A model generated the notes under the pieces. That model saw nothing but the letters and a program-made list of their open reading frames with translations, did not search any database and had not been told where the DNA came from. From Acidobacteriota bacterium (GTDB lineage Bacteria; Acidobacteriota; Vicinamibacteria; Vicinamibacterales; Vicinamibacteraceae): a stretch of 5,932 nucleotides of DNA. The position numbers and the translations under genes are program-made. Positions 1-5,911 of this stretch are shown piece after piece. Location: the NCBI GenBank assembly GCA_023427865.1, contig JAEYZV010000139.1:1-5932 (forward strand), given 5' to 3'. The first letter of the stretch is position 1. Each line of letters starts with the position of its first letter.

Positions 1-1764
1 GGCGTTGCCTGGTTCCTGCGCGAACGTCACGTCCAACCGCAGCAACTGATCGCGACGCGCCACGAGCAGGCTCGCTCGCGTCGTCGGCGGGTACTGCTCG
101 AGCCGCCGATCCCACTGGTCGGGCCGCACGCGGTAGTCGTCGATGGCAATGATTTCGTCGTCCACGTTGATGCCGGCGTCAGCCGCGGGCGTGTCGCGCC
201 GTACCTGCGTCACCACGAGCCGGCCGCCGTCGTTCTTCGTCTGCACGCCGAGCCACCCACGGCTGGCGCGGCTGTCGGCCGCGGTGAACGACAGTCCGTA
301 CGTGTCGAGCAGCGGGGCGTAGTCGAGCGGCTGCGTCGTGTCGAGCGCGCGAGTCAGTTCGTCGCTGAGATCGGTGCCCGCCACTTCGCTGAACAGCGCA
401 CGGAACTGCGCTTCGGTGAAGCCGCGTTCGCCCGAGTAGCGCTCGAAGGCCGCGCGCATCACGTCGTCGAGCGACCTGCTGCCGTTGCTCACCGCGCGGA
501 TCCGTGCATCGAACAGCGCCGCGATCACCAGTCCCTTCGTGTAGTAGCTGATCGAGGTGTTCGGCGAGTTCTCGTCGGGCCGGTACTGCTTGATCCACGC
601 GTCGTAGGAGGACTGCGTCACCGCCTGCACGAGCCGTCCCGGGGTGGTCTCGAGCGCGCGGATGTCGTTGGAGAGGAACCAGAGGTACTCGTGCTCCTGC
701 GAGAGGCCCGCCCGGGCGACGAGAAGGTCACCGTAGTACGACGTGAAGCCCTCGGAGGCCCAGAGGCTCGGCGAATAGTTCTCGTTCTCGTAGTCGAACG
801 GGCCGAGAGCCGCCGGCCGGAGCCGCTTGACGTTCCAGACGTGGAAGAACTCGTGGCTCACGAGGTTCAGCCAGTTCAGGTACGACTCGCGCGTGCCCAT
901 CGCCCAGCGGCTCGACATGAGCACCGTGGAATTTGCGTGCTCGAGGCCGCCGCCGGCTTCCGTGATCATGTTGATGAACACGTACTTGTCGTAGGGCAGG
1001 GCGCCCCACATGCGCTCGTGCTCGGCGACGATCCGCTCCACGTCGACCGTCGCGCGTTCGCCGTCCCACGTGCCGCCCTCGTTCACGTTCACGAGATAGT
1101 GCGGCTTGCCGCTGCGCGTGAACTCGTAGACCTCGAGGTCGCCGGCGACGATCGGGCTGTCCACGAGCGTGTCGAAGTCGGCCGCGACGTACGACGGCAG
1201 CGCCGCGTCGGGCTGGGCGAGTCCCGACATCGAGCGCGGCCACCCCTGCGGCAGTTCGAGCGTCACGTGGTGCGGCCGCTGCAGCCCGCCGACCATGGTG
1301 ATGAAGGTCGGCGCGCCGTTGAGCATGGCGAAGCCCGACTCGACCCAGTTGGTCCGCACGCTCATCTCGCGTCCGTAGACGCGATAGCGGATGGTGACCC
1401 GTGAGGCGCCGCCCGTCTCGATGGCCCAGGGGTTCTTGCGTGTCTTCACCGGTGCCGCGACACCGGCCGGGGAGACGACCTCGAGCCCCTCGACATGGCG
1501 CGCATACTCGCGCACGAGGTACGAGCCCGGGGTCCAGACGGCCATCATCAACTCGACGCGTTTCTGTCCTGCCGTTGGATAGGACGCCTCGACGTCCACG
1601 TAGTGCCGTGCCGCATCCGGGAAACGCAGCGTGTAGGTGATGGCCGTGCCGCTGCGCCGCGCGGGCGCGGCAGCTCCGGCGGTAACTCCGGCAGTCTGGG
1701 CGTCGGTGGTCATGGGCGGGATGAAGGCGATCGCGGCGACGAACAGCAGGACGAGTCGGACCAT
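1..1764 (-). CDS. M61 family metallopeptidase with C-terminal PDZ domain (C-terminus cut off by window edge)
   Basis: Reading leftward from ATG at 1764, the frame stays open for 588 codons to base 1, so the stop lies outside the window. M61 peptidases (glycyl aminopeptidase type) are zinc aminopeptidases/endopeptidases, usually exported. Seen here: a signal peptide (hydrophobic residues 4-17, likely cleavage after TDA at 22); a beta-rich M61 N-terminal region (about 40-190); the M61 substrate-site motif GGGLEHANS at 271-279; the zinc motif HEFFH at 304-308 with catalytic E305; the third zinc ligand E338 in WASEGFTSYYGDLL; the family motif YYTKG at 407-411; and a PDZ domain from about 502 (RGWLGVQT, then TPAADAGINVDDEIIAIDD). 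All catalytic residues are present, so the enzyme should be active, probably in the periplasm. Full-length relatives are only slightly longer, so little is missing. The Shine-Dalgarno is weak (AGAG before the ATG). The gene is divergent from the kinase gene. The substrate cannot be told from sequence. Confidence 0.95.
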   Translation of the reverse strand, partial: MVRLVLLFVAAIAFIPPMTTDAQTAGVTAGAAAPARRSGTAITYTLRFPDAARHYVDVEASYPTAGQKRVELMMAVWTPGSYLVREYARHVEGLEVVSPAGVAAPVKTRKNPWAIETGGASRVTIRYRVYGREMSVRTNWVESGFAMLNGAPTFITMVGGLQRPHHVTLELPQGWPRSMSGLAQPDAALPSYVAADFDTLVDSPIVAGDLEVYEFTRSGKPHYLVNVNEGGTWDGERATVDVERIVAEHERMWGALPYDKYVFINMITEAGGGLEHANSTVLMSSRWAMGTRESYLNWLNLVSHEFFHVWNVKRLRPAALGPFDYENENYSPSLWASEGFTSYYGDLLVARAGLSQEHEYLWFLSNDIRALETTPGRLVQAVTQSSYDAWIKQYRPDENSPNTSISYYTKGLVIAALFDARIRAVSNGSRSLDDVMRAAFERYSGERGFTEAQFRALFSEVAGTDLSDELTRALDTTQPLDYAPLLDTYGLSFTAADSRASRGWLGVQTKNDGGRLVVTQVRRDTPAADAGINVDDEIIAIDDYRVRPDQWDRRLEQYPPTTRASLLVARRDQLLRLDVTFAQEPGNA

Positions 1765-1772
1765 GAGGGCTC

Positions 1773-1781
1773 TGCTACGAT
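1773..1781 (+). promoter_or_regulatory. Candidate extended -10 element for the kinase gene
   Basis: TGCTACGAT reads as a TGn extended -10 followed by TACGAT, which matches the consensus TATAAT at four of six positions. No convincing -35 box lies 16-18 bases upstream, as is common for extended -10 promoters. Transcription would begin near 1788 and leave a leader of about 80 nt before the GTG start. The element begins only 9 bases outside the M61 start codon. A similar motif, TGATACGCT, precedes the glycosyltransferase gene. Confidence 0.3.
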
Positions 1782-1847
1782 CTACGATTCTGGTTGGGTC
1801 GGCCAGTGCGAGTAGGGCTGATGGTGTCCAGCCGGCCGCATCCCTCG

Positions 1848-1853
1848 ATCATA
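1848..1853 (-). promoter_or_regulatory. Candidate -10 hexamer for the M61 peptidase gene
   Basis: The minus strand reads TATGAT here, a five-of-six match to TATAAT and one of the few AT-rich stretches in the gap. The -35 region would fall at about 1870-1877, inside the kinase start codon region, and is a poor match. If used, transcription would start near 1841 and give the peptidase mRNA a leader of about 75 nt that overlaps the presumed kinase leader in antisense. Confidence 0.25.
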
Positions 1854-1857
1854 GGAG
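1853..1857 (+). promoter_or_regulatory. Shine-Dalgarno supporting the GTG start of the kinase gene
   Basis: AGGAG lies 12 bases before the GTG at 1870, slightly far but acceptable. It decides the start: the reading frame is closed by TAG at 1852-1854 just upstream, and the next in-frame ATG (codon 23) falls inside the glycine-rich ATP loop, so GTG at 1870 is the only sensible start. Confidence 0.6.
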
Positions 1858-1869
1858 ATTCCATCCCGC

Positions 1870-3573
1870 GTGCTGACGCCCGGCGATGTCCTCGACGGCC
1901 GCTACGAGATTGTGGAACTGCTCGCTCGCGGTGGCATGGGCGCCGTGTACCGGGCGCGTCGCATCCTCCTCGGCGACGATGTGGCCGTCAAGGTGCTCGG
2001 CACGCCGGGCGACGCGTCGCTGCGCGAACGGTTCCTGCGCGAGAGCCGTGCCGCCGCGCAGCTGCGCCACCCGCACATCGTCAGCGTGCTCGACTACGAC
2101 GTCGATGCTCAAGGCCACCCGTTCCTGGTCATGGAGTACCTGAACGGACCGAGCCTCCTGCAGCGCGTCGCGCTCGAGCGGCAGTTGCCGGTGGCCGAGG
2201 TGATCGACATCGCGTGTCACCTGTGCGGTGCGCTCCAGCTCGCCCACGATGCCGGCGTCGTCCACCGCGACCTCAAACCCGCCAACGTCGTGAGCCACGA
2301 GTACACGCCCGGCCGGTACGTGTACAAGGTGGTCGACTTCGGGCTCGTGAACCTGCGCGAGATGGCTGGCGCCATGCGGCTCACGATGGACCGGCAGTTC
2401 CTCGGCACGGTTGCGTATGCCTCGCCCGAGCAGCTGCGCGGTGAACGCGTGGACCCGCGTTCGGACATCTACAGCTTCTGCGCGATGCTGTACGAGCTGC
2501 TGACCGGACGCGCGCCGTTCGAGCACGACGACCCGTTCGTCGTCATCACGAGGCACCTGACGGCCGAGCCGCCCGCACTGCGTGAGTTGGCGCCGCAGGT
2601 GCCACCGGCGGTCGAGGCCGTGATCCTGCAGGGGCTCGCAAAGGACCCGGCGCAGCGGCCGGCGTCGATGACCGTTCTCGCCGATGCCCTCCGGCGATCC
2701 CTGGCCGAGCCGACCGTCGTGGCGACCGCTCCGCCGCCCCGTCCCGTGCCGGTGCCAGCCATCCCCGGTTACGACATCGGCGAAGCGATCGGCGCCGGAC
2801 GTCTCGGCAGTCGCGTTCATCTCGGCACGCACTCGGCGCTCGGCACTCCTGTCGCCGTGCGTGTGCTCCGTCGTGAGGGCGTCGCCGACTGGGACGCCGC
2901 TCGCGAACGCTTCATCCGGGAGGCGCGCGCCATGCAGGTCACGCACCCCGGCGTGCTGCACGTCCGCGACTTCGGCGAGACACCGGAGTTCGTCTATGTC
3001 GTGACGAACCTCATCGAGGGCGACAGTCTCGCCGGCCGCATCGCGAAAGGCGGGCCGCTGCCGTGGCCGGAGCTCGAGCGGCTGGTGTCGCAGCTGGTGG
3101 ACGCCGTGGGGGCGCTGCATCGGCGCGGCGCGTTCATCTGCGGCATCTCGCCGCGGACGACGAGGCTCACGACCGAGGACGGCGAGCTGCGGTTGCTCGT
3201 GTCGTCCGGGGGCGTCGCCCAGGTGCAGGACCTGCTCGACACCGTGAGCATCGGCACGCTGCGGGGATCCGAACTGCGCGAGTCGGAGCTGCCGTACGTC
3301 GCGCCGGAAGTGCTGATGGGCGAGCCGCCGTCGGTCGCGGCCGACCTGTTCACCGTCGGCGCGCTTGCGTACGTGATGGCCACCGGCGCGCCGCCGTTCG
3401 TCGAGCCCACGCTGCCGCAACTGCTCGGCGCCATGCTGCGCACGCGCCCGCAACCGCTCTCGGAAGTGCGAGCGGATATCCCACAGGGTTTCAGCGACGC
3501 GATCATGAAGACGCTGTCGCCGATCCCGGCCGAGCGCCCGGCCGATGCGCGCGCCCTCGCGTTCCTGCTGTAG
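1870..3573 (+). CDS. Soluble Hanks-type Ser/Thr protein kinase with a second, degenerate kinase domain (kinase-pseudokinase tandem)
   Basis: The 567-residue protein starts at GTG. Domain 1 (about 12-277) is a complete PknB-like Ser/Thr kinase: glycine loop ARGGMGAVY at 19-27, ATP lysine K41 in VAVKV, helix-C E58, catalytic loop HRDLKPAN at 132-139 with D134, metal-binding DFG at 156-158, activation segment with T172 and T180, SPE at 185-187, and D199. A Pro-rich linker (about 281-299) follows. Domain 2 (about 301-567) has the same fold signature: GAGRLG at 308-313, E351, APE at 478-480, D492 and the late ERP motif. The VAIK lysine is R331, HRD is replaced by CGI (424-426) and DFG by SSG (445-447), so it is a predicted pseudokinase. 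The protein ends right after this domain, with no transmembrane helix, PASTA, TPR or WD40 sensor, so it is probably cytosolic. It should phosphorylate Ser/Thr of unknown targets; domain 2 may regulate domain 1 or recruit substrates (inference). The glycosyltransferase gene follows after 49 bp. Confidence 0.95.
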   Translation: MLTPGDVLDGRYEIVELLARGGMGAVYRARRILLGDDVAVKVLGTPGDASLRERFLRESRAAAQLRHPHIVSVLDYDVDAQGHPFLVMEYLNGPSLLQRVALERQLPVAEVIDIACHLCGALQLAHDAGVVHRDLKPANVVSHEYTPGRYVYKVVDFGLVNLREMAGAMRLTMDRQFLGTVAYASPEQLRGERVDPRSDIYSFCAMLYELLTGRAPFEHDDPFVVITRHLTAEPPALRELAPQVPPAVEAVILQGLAKDPAQRPASMTVLADALRRSLAEPTVVATAPPPRPVPVPAIPGYDIGEAIGAGRLGSRVHLGTHSALGTPVAVRVLRREGVADWDAARERFIREARAMQVTHPGVLHVRDFGETPEFVYVVTNLIEGDSLAGRIAKGGPLPWPELERLVSQLVDAVGALHRRGAFICGISPRTTRLTTEDGELRLLVSSGGVAQVQDLLDTVSIGTLRGSELRESELPYVAPEVLMGEPPSVAADLFTVGALAYVMATGAPPFVEPTLPQLLGAMLRTRPQPLSEVRADIPQGFSDAIMKTLSPIPAERPADARALAFLL

Positions 3574-3605
3574 TCCCCAGATCTCTGCGTTCTCTCCGCC
3601 CCCCC

Positions 3606-3614
3606 TGATACGCT
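3606..3614 (+). promoter_or_regulatory. Candidate extended -10 element just before the glycosyltransferase start
   Basis: TGATACGCT can be read as a TGn extended -10 followed by TACGCT. It ends only 8 bases before the ATG at 3623, so a transcript begun about 7 bases downstream would start almost at the A of the ATG and be leaderless. That fits the lack of any Shine-Dalgarno in the C- and T-rich gap 3574-3622. A -35 box is not evident. The gene might otherwise be transcribed from the kinase promoter. Confidence 0.3.
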
Positions 3615-3622
3615 CTCGGCCG

Positions 3623-5824
3623 ATGTCGCGTGCACCACGGGCGCGTCGTGGCGCCAACCCGAACCCACACACCGCACGTCCCGCGCGGACGGTCATCGGC
3701 CGCGACGCCTCGCGACGGTGGCTGGCCGTCCTGCTCGTGTCGGTCCTGTGCCTGAAGGTGGCGATCGCGCTCACCCTGACGCCGCACCCGCTGCTGCAGC
3801 CCGAAGGCGAACTCGATGCCGGCGAGTACTGGCGGCTCGCGCAGCGCGTCGTGAGCGGCGACGTGCTCCTGCAATCCACGCCGTTCTACGTGTCGCCGCT
3901 GTACATCTACTGGCTCGCGTTCGCGATGACGGTCGCTGGCGGCGGCGTGGCTGGCGTGCTGGTGTTGCAGGCCGTGCTCGGGACGACGGCGGTGTGGGTC
4001 ATCGGCCGCGCCGCAGCGTGCTGGGGCGAGCCCGGCATGCGGCTGCGCGCCGCGATCGTTGCGGGCGGGGCGCTGGCGCTGACCGGCGTGGTCGCGTTGC
4101 AGGAAGCGCTGATCCTGCAGTCGGCGCTCGACCCGCTGCTCATGGCCCTGTTTGCGCTCGCTTGCACGCGCGCGCTGGTGGTGCCCTCGGCATGGCGCTG
4201 GACGGCATGCGGCGCCGCGCTCGCGCTCCTGGCCACCAACAGGCCGAACGCATGGCTCCTCGCAATCATCTGCCTGCCTGCGGCCTGGTGCACGGCCACG
4301 GCCCTTGCGGCACGCGGACGCGCGCTCGGCGCCTGTGTGCTGGGGGCCGTCGTCGTCGTTCTGCCGTTCACGGTCCGGACGGCCGTCGCGACGGGCCAAT
4401 GGCAGGTGCTGCCCGGGCACGGCGGCCTCAACCTCCATATCGGCAACCACCCCGCCGCCAATGGCACCTACACCGTCATCGACGGCATCCGTCCGTCGAT
4501 CGAGGGCCAGCGCAGCGATGCTCAGGTCGTCGCCTCCCGCGCCGAGGGGCGGCACGTGCCGCCGTCGCAGGTCTCGGCGCATTTCGTCCGGCGATCGGTG
4601 GAATGGTGGCGTACCGCGCCGCTCGACGCGCTGCGCCTCTTCACGTACAAGGCATGGCTCTCCACCCATGCGTGGGAACTCCCCGTGAACGTGAGCTACG
4701 CGTGGTTCCGCGAACAGATCTGGCTGCTGCGGATGCTGCCCGTCGGGGCCTGGCTGCTCGTGCCGCTCGGACTCGCCACGAGCGTCGGCGGGCACCTCGT
4801 GGTGGCGCGGCAGCACCGCGCCGGATGGCGCTGGTTCCGCTGGCTGCTGCCGGCGTACCTGTTCAGCGTCGCGCTGTTCTTCGTCGTCGATCGCTACCGC
4901 GCGCCGGGGCTCGTGCTCGCGGCTCTCCACCTCGGTGTGCTCAGCGCGATGCCGCGCGTCAGCGCGGAGCAGCATGAGGGCCGCGGTGCGTTCGCGGCGG
5001 CGGCGGTCGCCCTCGTCGTCTTCATCGGCGGCCTGGTGCCCCTGCCGTTCCAGCTCGGGGAGGGAGAGGCCGACACGCAGATGGCGCTGCATGCCATCGT
5101 CGCCGGCAGGGACGAGGACGCGGACCGCTGGCTGGAGCAGGCACGGGCGCGCCATCCCGCGCCCGGCGTCGCGTGGTTCAGGGCGGGCCTCGGCTGGCAA
5201 TCGCGCGGTGATCTGGGCCGCGCCGAGCGCGCTCTCCGTGAGGCACACCGGCTGGATCCCGAGGTGTCGGACGTGACGTTCGCGCTCGCTGGCGTGTTGT
5301 TGTCGCAAGGCAAGGGCGCAGAGGCGTTGCCGCTGCTGCAGCAGCTGGAGCGCGCCGGAGACGACGGCGCGCCGGCGCATGCGGAGCGCTTGCGGCTCGA
5401 CCTGGCGCTCGCGTACTGGCAGGCGGGTGACGAGGCGTCGGCGCGCGGCGTGCTCGCGTCGGGCGTCCCGCCGAACGCGCTGCCATTGCTGCGCGCACGG
5501 GCGCTTGCAGCCGTCGACGCAGGGCGCGATGACCTCGCCGAATGGCTCCTGTCCGTCCATCGCGAGCACGTGCCGCACGATGCGGAAGTGGTCGAGAAGC
5601 TCGCGTTGACGAAGGCACAGCAGGGCCAGGAAGCCGAGGCCGCATCGCTGTTCGAGGAGGCGATTCGCCTCGAGCCCGGACGTGCCACCGCCCGCTTCAA
5701 CCTCGCGGTGCTGCGCGCGCGACAGGGCCGTCGCGAGGAGGCGATCGCGCTGCTGCGCGAAGCACTGCGCATCGACCCGACGTACGCGCAGGCCGCCGGC
5801 GCCCTGCGCGAGCTGCTGCAATGA
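3623..5824 (+). CDS. Polytopic membrane glycosyltransferase-like protein (GT39/ArnT-like, GT-C fold) with C-terminal TPR domain
   Basis: The 733-residue protein begins with an Arg-rich, presumably cytosolic tail (1-32) and a first membrane helix (33-52). Next comes a probable periplasmic loop with acidic residues D65 and E68 (ELDAGEYWRLA) and the motif FYVSPLYIYW at 88-97, the pattern GT39/PMT/ArnT-type enzymes carry after their first helix. These enzymes move sugars from polyprenyl-phosphate donors on the outer face of the inner membrane. Several more hydrophobic helices follow, with a loop bearing IGNHPAANGTY (about 273-283), VVDRYRAPGL (421-430) and a last helix at about 456-475. Residues about 485-733 are TPR repeats; the clearest are 515-548, 652-686 and 687-720, ending in LDPE, LEPG and IDPT. 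The start at 3623 is chosen because an in-frame ATG at 3545 would overlap the kinase gene and add 26 non-conserved residues before the basic tail. There is no Shine-Dalgarno. Sugar and acceptor are unknown; the TPR tail probably binds a partner. The family call is by motif and topology only. Confidence 0.85.
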   Translation: MSRAPRARRGANPNPHTARPARTVIGRDASRRWLAVLLVSVLCLKVAIALTLTPHPLLQPEGELDAGEYWRLAQRVVSGDVLLQSTPFYVSPLYIYWLAFAMTVAGGGVAGVLVLQAVLGTTAVWVIGRAAACWGEPGMRLRAAIVAGGALALTGVVALQEALILQSALDPLLMALFALACTRALVVPSAWRWTACGAALALLATNRPNAWLLAIICLPAAWCTATALAARGRALGACVLGAVVVVLPFTVRTAVATGQWQVLPGHGGLNLHIGNHPAANGTYTVIDGIRPSIEGQRSDAQVVASRAEGRHVPPSQVSAHFVRRSVEWWRTAPLDALRLFTYKAWLSTHAWELPVNVSYAWFREQIWLLRMLPVGAWLLVPLGLATSVGGHLVVARQHRAGWRWFRWLLPAYLFSVALFFVVDRYRAPGLVLAALHLGVLSAMPRVSAEQHEGRGAFAAAAVALVVFIGGLVPLPFQLGEGEADTQMALHAIVAGRDEDADRWLEQARARHPAPGVAWFRAGLGWQSRGDLGRAERALREAHRLDPEVSDVTFALAGVLLSQGKGAEALPLLQQLERAGDDGAPAHAERLRLDLALAYWQAGDEASARGVLASGVPPNALPLLRARALAAVDAGRDDLAEWLLSVHREHVPHDAEVVEKLALTKAQQGQEAEAASLFEEAIRLEPGRATARFNLAVLRARQGRREEAIALLREALRIDPTYAQAAGALRELLQ

Positions 5825-5838
5825 GCGTGGACACGCAG

Positions 5839-5859
5839 CCGTCGGACTTCGTCCGACGG
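5839..5859. repeat. Perfect 9-bp-stem palindromic hairpin after the glycosyltransferase gene
   Basis: CCGTCGGAC (5839-5847) pairs exactly with GTCCGACGG (5851-5859) around a three-base TTC loop; a G-T pair at 5838/5860 could extend it. It begins 14 bases after the stop codon. No T-tract follows on the plus strand (TCAGTGATC), so it is not a textbook intrinsic terminator, though it could still stabilise the 3' end or assist termination. Its core GACTTCGTCC recurs inverted at 5879-5888, which points to a REP-like repeat family. Confidence 0.7.
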
Positions 5860-5862
5860 TCA

Positions 5863-5883
5863 GTGATCTCCGCCCGCCGGACG
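5863..5883 (+). repeat. Direct repeat unit, copy 1
   Basis: The unit is GTGAT, three variable bases, then CGCCCGCCGGACG. It matches 5912-5932 at 18 of 21 positions, with an offset of exactly 49 bases. It leads directly into GGACGAAGTC (5879-5888), the reverse complement of the core of the preceding hairpin. Confidence 0.6.
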
Positions 5884-5911
5884 AAGTCGCGCGGCTACAC
5901 CTGGGAGAGCG

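Larger units (their letters stand above)
1765..1869. promoter_or_regulatory. Divergent intergenic control region between the M61 peptidase and kinase genes
   Basis: This 105-bp gap separates two start codons that face away from each other, so it must hold the leaders and probably the promoters of both genes. It contains a tandem 7-bp repeat CTACGAT (1775-1781 and 1782-1788), a rightward extended -10-like element at 1773-1781, a leftward TATGAT at 1848-1853, and the kinase gene's Shine-Dalgarno at 1853-1857. No long palindrome or clear operator was found. Confidence 0.6.

Noticed and set aside
691..1404. A 237-codon plus-strand open frame inside the M61 gene
   Set aside because: It is antisense to the catalytic domain carrying HEFFH and GGGLEH; the translation is Arg/Val/His-rich with no motif.
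1495..1876. Small plus-strand open frames running through the start of the M61 gene into the divergent gap
   Set aside because: They overlap the signal-peptide-coding region in antisense, lack ribosome binding sites and show Arg/Pro-rich noise.
3545..3622. Upstream in-frame ATG extending the glycosyltransferase by 26 residues
   Set aside because: It would overlap the kinase coding region by 29 bases, has no Shine-Dalgarno, and adds residues read from non-coding gap sequence. The ATG at 3623 begins the usual basic tail before the first membrane helix.
1849..3879. A 676-codon open frame on the minus strand antisense to the kinase gene
   Set aside because: The opposite strand encodes a clear two-domain kinase with recognisable motifs. 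The antisense translation is rich in Arg, His and Gln without any known motif, as expected for a mirror frame in GC-rich DNA.
3503..5821. A 772-codon open frame on the minus strand antisense to the glycosyltransferase gene
   Set aside because: Despite its length it has the low-complexity Arg/Gln/Ala-rich composition of a GC-driven shadow, no domain signature, and it also spans the kinase 3' end and the intergenic gap. The plus strand shows membrane helices and canonical TPRs.
5839..5859. Hairpin as a classical intrinsic terminator
   Set aside because: The stem is strong but no run of T follows on the plus strand, so it is recorded as a palindromic repeat with only a possible role at the transcript end.
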